Part shown: one piece after another, positions 19,062-30,431 of the stretch
How positions within the stretch are numbered: the first letter of the stretch is position 1
How the letters are laid out: the number at the start of each line of letters is the position of its first letter
The notes under the pieces: model-generated
Told to the model about the DNA's origin: nothing
Database searches by the model: none
The model's input: the letters and a program-made list of their open reading frames with translations, nothing else
Program-made: the position numbers and the translations under genes
NCBI GenBank assembly: GCA_001275005.1
Contig: JWZX01003269.1
Coordinates: 1 to 64,000 of the forward strand
Origin: Chrysochromulina tobinii
Lineage: Eukaryota > Haptophyta > Prymnesiales > Chrysochromulinaceae
Reading direction: 5' to 3'
DNA: 64,000 nt

Positions 19062-22000
19062 TCAGAATATGGGCGGGCACGGCAACGACCAGCGCACAGC
19101 TAGCCTCAATGCATTCCAACCCTCGACCTGCTGCACACACCTCACTTGAAGCAGCCTCTCCGCAATCGGCAGTGCGATGTCATAGGAGCGCTTAATAGCG
19201 AGCGGCGCAAACGTGGGCGCAAAGCTGGGCAGCGGAGCGTCAACCGTGCTCGGCAGCGAGGAGGTACTGCTCGCTTTGGATCGCGCAAAGTGCGGCCTCA
19301 TTCTCTTCCTGCTGCTCACCAGCATGAAGTAAGCGCGGGCCTGCGTGAGGGCGTCGTAAATCACGAGCCGGGTGCGGCAGCCCCGGTATTGGCGTTGAAT
19401 GCGCCGAACGGCCGCATGTACGGCCTTCATGCGCTTGCGCATGCGGTTCGCGCGCACGATTGCCTGGATCATCGTGGCGTTGCCACTTTGCAGGCGCAGG
19501 CGTGCTTTCGCGAGCCACACTCGCGAGCCCGACTGGATGATGGCGCTCGCTGCCTGGGTGACCATGCGCTGATTCTCGAGCGCCTCCGAAAGCTGGGTGA
19601 GGGCAGACATCTCCAGGCCGGAGCCCTTGCCGCCTTGCACGCGCACGGGCGTGTGCTTGACGCGGATCTTGCTCTTCGGAGGGATCTGCGCCTCGAGTCG
19701 GCCTAGACGGTGATTCAATGTTCGCACCATCAGGTTGAGCAGATGGCCCACCGCGTTCTCTGTGGGCTGGCGCGCCGTGTCCCACCATTCGCCGTCTTCG
19801 CGCTTCACAAAGTTCTCATACTTCTCGCGGCTCGTTTCCCTGAGGTGCATAAGGAACTCAAAGGCGTCCGCCTGCCCAGATGCCTCGAGCTGATCATCCG
19901 TGGGCAGTGCCTTGCAAAGCGCAGCGCGCACGATCGCCTCAAGGAAGTCCCAAAAGGAGAGATTCTCGACTTTTTCGCGACTCTTGAGCGCGTTCTCGTC
20001 AATGACGCACATGCGACTCCATAGAAAGATGAGCCGCGCGTCATCGATCGACAGGTCGTCGTCGATGATTGCAAGGTCGCGCGCCAGCTGCACCCACTCG
20101 ACGACGGAGAGGAGCTTGTTCGACTCCGCTTGCTTCTTACCCAAATCGCCGTCTCCCTTGGCGTAGCGTTCGTAGAGCATTCGCAGCGCCGGCTCATACA
20201 TCCGGAGCGCGGAGTCTGTCGCCTGCGTGTAGCAATACTTATCGCGAAATTCGTTCGAGTCCTGGCGCGTCGCGGGATCACACTTGGCCTTCATCGTCTC
20301 GAACAGCTTCACGAGAGCGTCGGACACGTCAGTCAGCTTCGCCCTGCCCGTGAGCACGTAGCGCGCGACCGCGACCCGGCACAGGCATTGCATGTACTCG
20401 GCACGCGTTAAGCCGAGCTTAGAGTTGTGTTCAAACCTCTTGCGCTTCGTCGTCGTCTTCTTCTCGGGCGCCTGGTAGATGCCGAGCGCATTCACCAACG
20501 GCCCCTCCTTCACTGCTGTGTTGGCGACGACGAAGATGAGGTCATAGTTGCCCATGTCGGCGGTGCCTGACCCGCTGACCACGAGCTCACACTCCTCAAG
20601 GAACGCCGAGTAGCCCAGGTTCGTGATATGGAAGAGGTCGTCGGACGGGCTCTGCGTCGCATAGTGGTCGAAAGTCGACAGGAAGAAGCGCGCATTCACT
20701 ACGAAAACGGACTCCATCTCCTTGAGGAACGCGTCGAGCTTGGAACGAGGCACGCTGCTCTGGTCTTTGGTCTTCATCGCGGCGTCATGCTTGAGCAGGA
20801 ACTGGGTCAGATTGCTCGTCTCGATACACTCGCGCCAGTCGGTCTGCACCGCTCGCTCGAGGCAGCGATCCGTGTCCCAGAAATCCTTCGAGTCGGACCA
20901 TTTCTCGCGACCGCGCCATATCGACTCGGCAATACGATACGTACTGCTCGATCCGCTCCCACCGCGACCGCGATTGTCGTTGTCATTGCCCTTGCTTAAT
21001 CCGCTCCCACTTCGCCCGCGATTGTCATTGCCATTACTGTTGTCGTTGTCGCGCGGACACGACGTGCGCGATGCCACTGGTGCCGCTGCGGCCTCGGGCA
21101 CGAAGAGCCGATTGCGCTGCACGCAGACTAGTGCGTGCTCAAAGGCGCGTCCCGACGCGCTCGAGGTGGGGTCGCGCTGAATCCCCTTGAGCGCACGGTG
21201 CGCTGAGAACTTGAAGTCGCGATGGCGCTTCTCGAACTTGGAGACGCGCTCGGCCAGCTCGCGCCGCCGCTCGAGGGTCAGCGAGATCGGGATCTCCCGC
21301 TCGAGGGTCAGCGAGATCCCTAGCTCCGCCATATGCTTCGTTACCGCCGGCGCGTCGCCGAGGGTGCTGACGGCCTGAGCAGGAGCCGCCGGCGCCGCGA
21401 CAGTAGACGCGGTTTCAGCGGTCACCAAAGCTGACGCTTTGAGAGAGGACGTGCCAAGGATTGGGGCACGGCGGTGAGACGGCTGCGAGTTTAGGTGCGG
21501 CGAGATGCCGGGAGAAGCTGGTGCCGAGGAGTCAAGCCGAGGTCGTGTACACGCGCGCGAGATGGCTGCTGCAGAAATTGGCGGCGGCCGGTGGCGTGGG
21601 ACGATTGCACTGTTTGCAGCACCAGAGGTGGCGGTGTTTGCGGTGGAGGCGGTCGTCATGCCGAGCGCGTGCACATTGCCTGATCGCCCCAACTCAGCAT
21701 GCTTGGGCGATCGTGCTGTAAGATGAGCGGCGGGCTCGTCATCAGCTTCCACTAGTACCGTCTCAAACTGAAATGCGGGCGAGCCTCTCGACGGCGTCCA
21801 ACCTCGAGCGCCCGCGGTGAGCCAGTGCCGAGGAGCTGTGCGCAAAGCCTGTTGCACGAAAGCTGGTCGCAGCAGCGGCTGACGCGCGCTCCAAGGTCGT
21901 GTCGATGGTGGCTCGGCGGCGGCGTCTGCTGTTTGTCGAGCGGCACGTGCAGATGCAGGTCGTGGTGCCGTGCCAGTACTTGGTGGTCTGGGAGCGAGTC

Positions 22001-22328
22001 CAGGCGTGAAACCTGGCGTGAGTCCGGCTTCGTCCACGTCGTCGGCGGTGATCCTCCGAGTTTTGCGGGCCCCTTCAAGAAATTCACGAAATGTTGATGG
22101 ATGCCGTGCCTGCTCAAGACAGGCCTTGCAAGCGCATGCTCGGAACCCACTCCGATAGCATCGTTCAGGACCCTGCGGCGCTTCAGGAATGGGCTTGCAA
22201 GCCTCGGCCGACACACGAGGAGGCAGAGCACGCAGCACGGCCTCATACATCTTGTTGGCATGCGTTCCTCCAGACTCACAGTCCGTTAAAGCGATTGCAG
22301 ACATTGCCTCGGCGCGTCCGCGTCCCAT
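19062..22328 (-). CDS. Large IQ-motif protein, function unknown
   Basis: A protein of 1088 residues from the ATG at 22328 (an ATG at 22304 is also possible). The N-terminal 400 residues are Ala/Ser/Pro-rich and poorly structured; residues about 420-460 contain repeats of NDNDNRGRGGSGS type. The middle 500 residues are well folded in composition, with many Trp, Phe and Leu (AESIWRGREKWSDSKDFW, LTRAEYMQCLCRVAVARYVL, LSVVEWVQLARDLAIIDDDL, LSFWDFLEAIVRAALCKALP); this reads like the helical, EF-hand-related region of flagellate-specific proteins, but no complete EF-loop is seen. Near residues 980-1030 there are IQ-like calmodulin-binding segments (MIQAIVRANRMRKRMKAV and VRRIQRQYRGCRTRL). A cytoskeletal or axonemal role is inference only. 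Confidence 0.8.
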   Translation of the reverse strand: MGRGRAEAMSAIALTDCESGGTHANKMYEAVLRALPPRVSAEACKPIPEAPQGPERCYRSGFRACACKACLEQARHPSTFREFLEGARKTRRITADDVDEAGLTPGFTPGLAPRPPSTGTAPRPASARAARQTADAAAEPPSTRPWSARQPLLRPAFVQQALRTAPRHWLTAGARGWTPSRGSPAFQFETVLVEADDEPAAHLTARSPKHAELGRSGNVHALGMTTASTANTATSGAANSAIVPRHRPPPISAAAISRACTRPRLDSSAPASPGISPHLNSQPSHRRAPILGTSSLKASALVTAETASTVAAPAAPAQAVSTLGDAPAVTKHMAELGISLTLEREIPISLTLERRRELAERVSKFEKRHRDFKFSAHRALKGIQRDPTSSASGRAFEHALVCVQRNRLFVPEAAAAPVASRTSCPRDNDNSNGNDNRGRSGSGLSKGNDNDNRGRGGSGSSSTYRIAESIWRGREKWSDSKDFWDTDRCLERAVQTDWRECIETSNLTQFLLKHDAAMKTKDQSSVPRSKLDAFLKEMESVFVVNARFFLSTFDHYATQSPSDDLFHITNLGYSAFLEECELVVSGSGTADMGNYDLIFVVANTAVKEGPLVNALGIYQAPEKKTTTKRKRFEHNSKLGLTRAEYMQCLCRVAVARYVLTGRAKLTDVSDALVKLFETMKAKCDPATRQDSNEFRDKYCYTQATDSALRMYEPALRMLYERYAKGDGDLGKKQAESNKLLSVVEWVQLARDLAIIDDDLSIDDARLIFLWSRMCVIDENALKSREKVENLSFWDFLEAIVRAALCKALPTDDQLEASGQADAFEFLMHLRETSREKYENFVKREDGEWWDTARQPTENAVGHLLNLMVRTLNHRLGRLEAQIPPKSKIRVKHTPVRVQGGKGSGLEMSALTQLSEALENQRMVTQAASAIIQSGSRVWLAKARLRLQSGNATMIQAIVRANRMRKRMKAVHAAVRRIQRQYRGCRTRLVIYDALTQARAYFMLVSSRKRMRPHFARSKASSTSSLPSTVDAPLPSFAPTFAPLAIKRSYDIALPIAERLLQVRCVQQVEGWNALRLAVRWSLPCPPIF

Positions 22329-22545
22329 TCCTGCAGGTTGGCACGTGGCAGCTCGGCGCCGCACCGCGTCCGTCCGAAAGGCCGCCCGTCCTCTCTTAGC
22401 GCATTGTCGGTGAACGGGGTCCTGCGCGGCGGGGGCGCCCTGTGAACATATGTGAACTCGGGACGGAAGACGCCGGTTCGAGTGTGACCTTCGTGACTAT
22501 GAATACGAGACTTCTCGTCGTTTTATTGGTGTGAAAACGTGTACC

Positions 22546-24994
22546 ATGGCGACGAGACGTCCACCTGTCGCGAGCCCACGCCTGAGCACTCGCTTGCTGG
22601 CTCCACCGCCCGTCGACCCGGCCATTCCACTAGAGGGTTTCCATTGGGAGGCATCACTTGGACGCTTCATCAACGGCGACGGCTACGAATTCAACCCGAG
22701 GGACGGCATGTTCCTGAACACCCTGACTCGCAAAGAGTACTCCTTCGACACATCAGACCGACTCTTCAAGCCTCGCTCTTCCGACAGTGACGGCAGCGCT
22801 GCCGAGCCCTTTACTCCCGTCAAGGAACTCCTGTCCGGCGTGTCGACCGAGCTGACGGCACGCAAGGAGGCGCTCACATCTCTCATCGGCCAGCTCACGC
22901 GCCGTTTCACGCCGCGCAGCGGCGCTGCGACAGCGCCCCACGACGAGGAAGAGGTCGTAACGCTGGGACGTGATGCCGTTCGCATGCCAAGCCTCGGGCC
23001 TTCGCCTGCGCCGGCGGCTCGGCCGGCACAGGCATCCTCAGCGCCGCGACGGCGTTGGGGCGATGATGGCGATGAGTATGCTGACGAGAACATCGCACAG
23101 CCGCCTGTGCCACCGCCGCCGCCGCCCTCGAGCTCTTCGATCCAGGCCGCTGCCACGGGGCGGACGCCGGTGCTGGCGCCTGCCAATGGCATGCACACGG
23201 AGGCACGTATCTGCTCGCCGCGCCTCGCCGCTACAACGAGCACCAGCGGCGGCAGCACCAGCGGCGGCAGCACCAGCGGCGGCAGCACCAGCGGAAGCGG
23301 TGGTGCCGGCGGCAGCGGCGGCGGTGGAGTGCCACTCAGCGCGAGCAGCACCCACGAGCCGTGGCGTGGAGTCAACTCGGCACGGCTCTCCAGCACCCGC
23401 CCACGAGCCTCTCCCGGGGCTCCAGCCACCTCCACCACCTCCACCACCTCCACCACCTCCACCCAGCCAACGGCCACTGGCGGCGGAGCGTTGTCGTGGG
23501 CACCGCCCTCCGCCGCCGCCTTGTCGGCTGCCTCCCCGCCCTCGGCTGCCCGGGTGAGCCTGTGCTCGCCGGGGCTGCGCTCGCCTCCGCCTCGGCCTCT
23601 GCCATTGGAGACCGGAGGCAACTCAAGGCATGCCCATGGGCCCAGCGCCAGCGCCAGCGCCAGCGCCAGCGGCGCTTCCGGCTGCAGCGCTGGCGGCAGC
23701 GGCGGCGCTGGCGGCAGCGGTACGCGGGGAGAGGTGCTCAGTACTGCGCGAGGCCCTGCGAGCGTGCCTCTCGGCACCGAGCGCGCGCCCTCGTCAATCT
23801 CGCCTCAATCTCCGCTGTCTCCGCCCTTGCCACTCGGCCTCTCATTCGGCGTAGGCGCTCAGTACGGCGCTCAGTACGGCGGCTTCGGCTCGCCCGGCAG
23901 AGCAAGCGCCCGGGACGGCGCAGCTGCCGAGTCGGAGCGCCGTGCAGCACGGGGACACACCTCTGGCGGAAGGAGCTCGCTCGGAGCTCGCCGCGACGCG
24001 AGAGGCCCTCCGGCAAGCCCAGGCGCGACACGCTAAGGAGCTCGAGGCGGTCCGACGGGGCTGGAGCGCACGGTGCGATGAGCTCACCGTGACCATCGGC
24101 AAGCTGCGCAGGCAGATGGAGGGTGGAGGGGAGGTTGGAGGGCCGGACGCCCCGGCCGGCGCGGCCGGCGCGGCGGATGCCGAGCCAGTGAGCGCTGACA
24201 TGAAAGCCGTGGCGGCACCGGTGGGGGCGGCGGCGGAAGCCGAGCCCACTGGCGCGCGATCGACGGATTCGATTGCGATGGTCGCCAGCTGGGAGGCCAG
24301 ATTGCAATCTGAGGTCGCCAGCTGGGAGGCCAAGGTTTCATCACTCGAGGCTGCCCTGACCGAGGCACGATCGGCGGCGGCGGACTCAGCAGCACAGGCC
24401 AAGGCGTGTGCCGAGGCAGCCGACGTCCGTGTGGCAGCGGCCGAGGCGGAGGGGCGCAAGTTTGCCGAGGAGGCCCGTGAGTGGCGTCGGCAGGCGGAGC
24501 GCGCCATCGTCGAAGCCAAGGCCGCTCGTGCGTGCCCGCCCTCGCCCTCGCCATCGGCTTCCTCGACGCCGCTCCCCCCTTCTCCGAGCGTCGTGTCGAG
24601 CGAGAAGCGCGCCGCCGCCGCTGAAGTGGCCGCTGCAGAGGCTGCGGCGGCTGCAGCAGAGGCCATGAAGCGTGCCGACACGTGGCAGGCCGAAGGGGCG
24701 TGCGTCGCCGAGAGGCTGCACGAGCAGCTTGGCGCCCTCGCGCTCGCCCTCGAGGGCATGCAAGTGCCCGATATGGCGTTCTCTGGCGTGGCGGAGAGTG
24801 AGTGCCGGCGCGCCGTCACCTCTGCCGAGGGACGGCTACAGCTCGAGCAGCAGCGGTACATGCAACAAATCGAGCGCCTCGAGTTCGAGAACGAGGAACT
24901 TCGGCGTGCGACGCGGGCCAAGTCGGACAAGATTAACGCACTCAAGCAGCAGCTCACCGAGCGCAGCAATACCGAGCGCAGCAATCAGCAATAG
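22546..24994 (+). CDS. Disordered plus coiled-coil protein, probable two-exon gene
   Basis: I model one gene: exon 1 at 22546-23850, a 97-base GT-AG intron (GTAGGC to GTGCAG) and exon 2 at 23948-24994, joined in phase 0, giving 783 residues. Without splicing exon 1 would run to a stop at 24036 in a low-complexity tail, and the downstream coiled-coil frame would have no ATG; both facts support the intron. The N-terminus has a compact conserved-looking segment, FHWEASLGRFINGDGYEFNP then KEYSFDTSDRLF. The middle is a disordered Ser/Gly/Pro/Thr region with simple repeats (TSGGS, TSTTSTTST, SASASAS). Exon 2 is Ala/Glu-rich coiled coil ending YMQQIERLEFENEELRRAT, which looks like a conserved C-terminal helix. 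Family and function unknown; a structural cytoskeletal protein is a guess. Confidence 0.65.
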
Positions 24995-26020
24995 CAACAC
25001 TGCTCGGTAGGGGCACTCTGGCACTCTGGTACTCTGGTCGCGATCAGTTCGTCCGCGGGGTCGACATCAGCTCACCTCAGTCGGGATCAGAGGACACGCG
25101 ATGAACACGCGAGAAGGTCGAAGGCTCGAAGCTCGCCAATTTTTCCTGCTGCTACGTGCCAGCTGCGCGGAACCCAGAGCTGGCCGTCGTGTGCGGGGTC
25201 CCCGGTGGAGCCACCTAGACGACCTGTAGATCGATGTCATATAGATCGGTGCCGGCTGCCGCTTTCACAAAACCCTAAAGAAACCCCACCCCCACAGTGT
25301 TCAAAGCCTATGGGGTAATTACCGTACCTGAGTAGCAGTGGGAAGGTCCCCCTAGGTCAAAAAAGTGCGCCCCACAGTGTTCAAAGCCTATGGGGTAATT
25401 ACCTGAGTAGTGGGAAGGTCCCCCTAGGTCAAAAAAGTGCGCCGTACATGTAGCCAGCTACTATCTTTTCAGCGAATTTCCAGCCATTTATAACCACCAC
25501 ATGACTTCTAACACTGTCACTATCTTTTGGGGCAGAAAGATAGCAGATAGCACCTGATGCACACCTCTGGCCTTGCCTCTGGCTCACATTTAGCGCCGGC
25601 AATTGAAAGCAATTGAGCGCCGGGTTGGCGCCGGGGCTCGAGCGTGTCGTGCGGCTGCGCCGCTGCGGCCACTGTTGCGGCTGCTAACAGGTAACACCGG
25701 CCCGATTGGCACTATCGGTACCTTCCGCCTATCGCGGCGCCTGTGGCGCGACCGCGTGTCGCCGATCGGGTACTTTTGGCCCTACGCCCTATAGTTGACT
25801 TTTGATTGGTTCGTTACTCTCGTGCGGGTAAGGCTTCGAGCTCCCCCTGACGATTAACGGCCTGTTTATAGCAGGCTGTGTCGGCCACGCCTCCGTCCAT
25901 GCGATAGCGGCCCCCGAAGCGCGTTGTGTTGAACTTCACCAAACTTCATCGCGCTGTGTTGAACAGCAGGAAAGCCCGTCCAGTTGTTTTTCCTTCGAGC
26001 GCCCTCTTGAACCAACCCCC
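24995..26020. other. 1-kb intergenic region
   Basis: Apart from the tandem repeat at 25292-25443 it holds an AT-rich patch near 25460-25530 and a tract with several short inverted repeats (ggcgcc, cggtacc/cgatcggg) near 25610-25770. No convincing gene on either strand. Confidence 0.4.
25292..25443. repeat. 80/72-bp tandem repeat, two copies
   Basis: Copies at 25292-25371 and 25372-25443 share ccacagtgttcaaagcctat, ggggtaattac, ctgagta and cccctaggtcaaaaaagtgc; copy 1 has small insertions. The core ggtaattacctgagt plus aggtcaaaa and gcgcc is also found, reverse-complemented, in the repeats at 62182-62590, so both belong to one dispersed family. Confidence 0.9.
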
Positions 26021-26538
26021 ATGAACGACCTAAGCACTCGCCGGTACAAGGAAACGGTGCGCGCGCCCCAGTAGCCCACACTCTTCACAGCCGTAACGAG
26101 TAGTTGCGTCCGTGCGCTCACAAGGGCTTGCTCGCTTTCTCATCCCTGCAGCTCGATAAAGAGAAGCAACTCCGCCGGAAGTGGGCAGCGCATGAGCAGT
26201 CGCAGGAAATCTTCGACCCGAGCAGCGCTGAGATGGCGCAGCTGCAGGGCTTGAACCTCAAGCTCATGGACTTATGCGCCGATCCGACGAGGACTGGCAA
26301 GAGCGAGGTGAGCGAGGCGCCGTCGTCGCGAAAGCAGCTAACAAAGCTTCGCAACGAGATTCGCACGACGCTGGCCAACATCGACAAAAAGCTCGAGACT
26401 GTCGATGCGGAGTCGAACGTGGGGGACCCGGTGGTCGAGGCGGCGAAGCGCGACGCGCGCGAGCGCATGAAGCTGCCCGTGCATTTGCGTGGCAGTGCCG
26501 TCATCTATGAAACGCTCATGGACAGCAAACGTTCATGA
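26021..26538 (+). CDS. Small charged protein, two exons, function unknown
   Basis: Exon 1 (26021-26056) encodes MNDLSTRRYKET; a 95-base intron starts GTGCGC and ends CCCTGCAG; exon 2 (26152-26538) continues in phase 0 with LDKEKQLRRKWAAHEQSQ. The product is 140 residues, acidic-basic mixed and mostly helical in appearance, with KQLTKLRNEIRTTLANIDKKLETV as a likely coiled coil and an end ERMKLPVHLRGSAVIYETLM that looks conserved rather than random. The exon 2 frame alone has no ATG before the splice acceptor, which favours the model. I do not recognise the family. It converges on RPL27A. Confidence 0.6.
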
Positions 26539-26945
26539 GGTCGCACGAACTAATTGGACGCGCGGTCGATGCGGCGACGACGTGGCTGTACATGCGCCAG
26601 GAGCCTCGCAGGGGCGCGGGTGAGACGGCGTGAAGAAGAGCCGAAGGCGGGCCCGGCGTCGCGACTCGCGTGCACACCGGACCGCGCGCACTCCATCTCC
26701 GCAACAGTCGGAACAGGCATCAGGCAGGACCCGTAGCCCGCATATTGATATTCCGGAATCAACCAACGTTCAAGCCGCGAAAACGTACCATCCACTTTTC
26801 ACTCAAAGCGCCGAAGTGGTCTCTTTCTTTAAACGAAGCTGGTAATAAATTGCACATACACGTACGACGGGGAAAGTCAATCGTCGAGTCGCGGCAATCG
26901 GCGACGCTACACGCCCTGTCCGGTCGCGCGCGGGATGTGGGCTCT
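26539..26945. other. Convergent intergenic region
   Basis: Between the small two-exon gene (+) and RPL27A (-). Nothing supported beyond the likely 3' UTRs. Confidence 0.4.
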
Positions 26946-27977
<1,032 letters not shown>

Positions 27978-28160
27978 TGGACACGCGGTCTAGCACTCTG
28001 CCTCGGAAATGCCCAGGATGGCGCTCCTGACGAAGCTCTCTTCGTCGGCACTGACCTTGCGGCTGAGGTCGGCACCGACTTTATATGTGTGTATGTGTTG
28101 TGTTGGCTTCGGGGCCGACAGGGGCCGACAAGTTTGTGAACGGAAAGAGATCCCGCGCCA

Positions 28161-28820
28161 ATGCGCGGCCTCCTCGCGATTCTGGCTGCAGCGACAGGCG
28201 CGACGGGCCTCTCCTTCACGTTGCCGCCCGCATCAGACGTGGGAGCAAGCACGCGCTGCATTCACGAGACGGTGCCGCACCGCTCGCTCGTCGCGGGCGA
28301 CTGGGAAATCACTGCGAGCAACTCCAAGATCATCGAGAGTGCGAGCGGCAGCAGCAGCAGCAGCCTCAGCAGCTCCGCGGGTAGGCCATGCGAGCTAAAA
28401 ATCTTAGATCCATCGGGTAGCGTGGCCTTCTCCAACTCGGAGCTCACAGGGCACTTCGCTGTCCATGCACATTCGGCTGGCATGCACAAAATCTGCGTCT
28501 CGAACAGCGCAGGCGAGGAGCGCAAGGTGATGATCAATATCAGGCTCGCGCTCCAGGTAGATGACCACGAAACGGTCGCCAAAAAGGAACACATTGAGGC
28601 CATCGAGGCCGAGCTCGACCGCATGCGCAACATGGCCGTCCACGTGTACGAGGAGATGATCTACATGCGCCGACGCGCTGACCAGCAGCACGCGACGAAT
28701 GCGAGTACGCGCGGTCGGCTGCTGTGGGTGGAGGTGTGCATGATGTTCGCCGTGCTACTCATGGGTCTGTGGCAAATCCGCTACCTGCGCAACTATTTCA
28801 AGGTGAAGAAGTTGATATGA
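28161..28820 (+). CDS. p24/TMED family cargo receptor
   Basis: A 219-residue type I membrane protein. Residues 1-17 are a signal peptide (MRGLLAILAAATGATG), then a GOLD domain to about residue 130 with the two conserved cysteines (TRCIHE and HKICVSN) that form the p24 disulfide, a helical membrane-proximal region (KEHIEAIEAELDRMRNMAVH), a single transmembrane helix near 190-207 and a short cytosolic tail NYFKVKKLI. The tail has the aromatic residue and the KKxx dilysine signal (KKLI) used for COPI binding. p24 proteins cycle between ER and Golgi and select cargo such as GPI-anchored proteins. Length and order fit the family closely; a serine run (about 73-82) is a local expansion. Confidence 0.93.
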   Translation: MRGLLAILAAATGATGLSFTLPPASDVGASTRCIHETVPHRSLVAGDWEITASNSKIIESASGSSSSSLSSSAGRPCELKILDPSGSVAFSNSELTGHFAVHAHSAGMHKICVSNSAGEERKVMINIRLALQVDDHETVAKKEHIEAIEAELDRMRNMAVHVYEEMIYMRRRADQQHATNASTRGRLLWVEVCMMFAVLLMGLWQIRYLRNYFKVKKLI

Positions 28821-29600
28821 TCAAGGACATGCGCACCCCCGATGAGTGCGGCTATGGTGGCCAGGTGTCCCCTGCACGCCGCTCTCCAGCAGTCTCTGAC
28901 TCTCCCCTCGCTCTCCATCAACCCATCGCAAACTCGTGCGGACCTTGATCCGCGCTCATCACTCGTCTCTAGATCTGTACACGCGTTTATCTGGGAAGCC
29001 TAGGCACATGCAGGTTCATGCAATCGCCCTTCCCGCTCCCCGGCCGCACCGTGCGGACGCCGGGGCGGGCAATATAAAAATATCACCACCGCGCGTCAGC
29101 TCACTCTTCTCGAGATCTTCTTCAATTTACACGCTTTGATCAGGGAATGGAACTCACCGGCAAGTGTCAGGCACCTTTTAAGACCATTTTGACCATTCGT
29201 ACTGCTCTGAGTCACCTGTGGTCGAGCGCGGATGGGGCCAAGAGAGTACACACGGCACCGGGCAAACCCTCCTGTCGCTGGCGCCGTCTGTAGCTGGCGC
29301 CGGGCGTCCTCCCACGGGACCGTGAGGGACCCGCGCGCGCACAGGGCCACTGGGGCGCGCACAGGGCCACTGGGGGGGCACGCGCGCTTCTGCATGCGAA
29401 AGCTTGCATGCGGGGCGGAAGCGTGGCACGAGGCCAGCCGCTAGCCGCTCAGCATGCACTTGTTTCGATGCCGGTACCAGTCCATGTGGCAGCACTCGTC
29501 CTTCCTGAGTTCCACAGCTCCCACATACTGACGAATGCTCCTTCCGCCCGCGACCGAACACTTTTGCCACTTCGCTGCTCACCACGGCGCTGTCGCGTCT
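28821..29600. other. Convergent intergenic region with 20-bp repeat
   Basis: Between p24 (+) and the elongase (-). It includes two exact tandem copies of gcgcgcacagggccactggg (29335-29354 and 29355-29374). No convincing gene; frames across it are low in complexity. Confidence 0.5.
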
Positions 29601-30431
29601 CTATTGGCCCTTCGCCTTCACCGCTTCCTTGCCCTTGCCGCCTGAGTCCTTCTTCTTTCCGCCAAAGTTGTCCATGTAGAAGAAGTGCATGAAGAGAGCG
29701 AGCACGCCACCCACGTACGCGTAGTTGAAGATCCACGAAATCATCATGCCTTGGTTGGCGCGGAAGCAAGGGATGTTCTTGTACGGGTAGACGACGGTGA
29801 AACCCGCGAGGAACTGGCAGATCTGCATGAGCGTGATCAGCGGCTTGGCGGGGTACGGCACGCCTGCGGCCGTGATCGCGTAGTAAGTGTACATGACCGT
29901 GTGGATGAAGGCGTTCAGGAAGACGAAGATCCACAGGCCCTCGTTGGCAAACTTGATGCCCAGGTAGACGTCCCACGGCGCTCCGAAGTGGTGAAACGTC
30001 TGCAGGAAGGATACCTCCTTGCCCTTGAGCACCAGCCACGCCGTGTCCAGGTATTCGACGTACTTGGAATAGTAGAAGGCCCATGCTGCGTAGGTGAAGA
30101 GTTTGCTGTTGTACACAGGCGACGGGCAGCTGTTCGTGTACAGCTCTGACGGCGTGTCGCCCGCCCAGTCCAGCAGCGGCTTGCCGTAGCCACGGTCCCA
30201 TCCGAGCGCCACGGTCGTTGCGATGAAGCACGCAAGCGAGAAGACGGCCATCAGCACGTTGTACAGGATCATGGAGGTCTTGTAGGCGCCTTTCCTCTTG
30301 TCGACCAAGCCAGAGTTCCTGAGAATCGGCTTGAGAAAGAGGTATCCCATCGTGCCAATGATGATCTCCGGGTTGGTGATCGCTGCCAACACGTTGGGCT
30401 CCAACGGCCACAAGGAAGCCGCAGTCGCCAT
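29601..30431 (-). CDS. Polyunsaturated fatty-acid elongase, delta-9-elongase-like (ELO family)
   Basis: A 276-residue multi-pass ER protein of the ELO family, the condensing enzyme (3-ketoacyl-CoA synthase) of fatty-acid elongation. Seen: KPILRNSGLVDKRKGAYKTS, FYYSKYVEYLDTAWLVLKGK (the K-x-x-E-x-x-D-T motif), SFLQTFHHFGAPWDVYLG (histidine box in the Q-x-x-HH form of PUFA elongases), NAFIHTVMYTYY and a lysine-rich C-terminus. The pattern is closest to the C18-specific delta-9 elongases known from Isochrysis and Pavlova, which convert linoleic and alpha-linolenic acid to C20 products in the alternative delta-8 route to EPA and DHA. The frame extends to an ATG at 30554, but the ATG at 30431 matches the usual start length. 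Substrate specificity is inferred from similarity. Confidence 0.9.
   Translation of the reverse strand: MATAASLWPLEPNVLAAITNPEIIIGTMGYLFLKPILRNSGLVDKRKGAYKTSMILYNVLMAVFSLACFIATTVALGWDRGYGKPLLDWAGDTPSELYTNSCPSPVYNSKLFTYAAWAFYYSKYVEYLDTAWLVLKGKEVSFLQTFHHFGAPWDVYLGIKFANEGLWIFVFLNAFIHTVMYTYYAITAAGVPYPAKPLITLMQICQFLAGFTVVYPYKNIPCFRANQGMMISWIFNYAYVGGVLALFMHFFYMDNFGGKKKDSGGKGKEAVKAKGQ

Noticed and set aside
25266-25290. Telomere-like aaaccctaaag
   Set aside because: A single isolated copy, not an array.
29178-29585. 135-residue minus-strand frame between p24 and the elongase
   Set aside because: Crosses the 20-bp tandem repeat and shows no domain.
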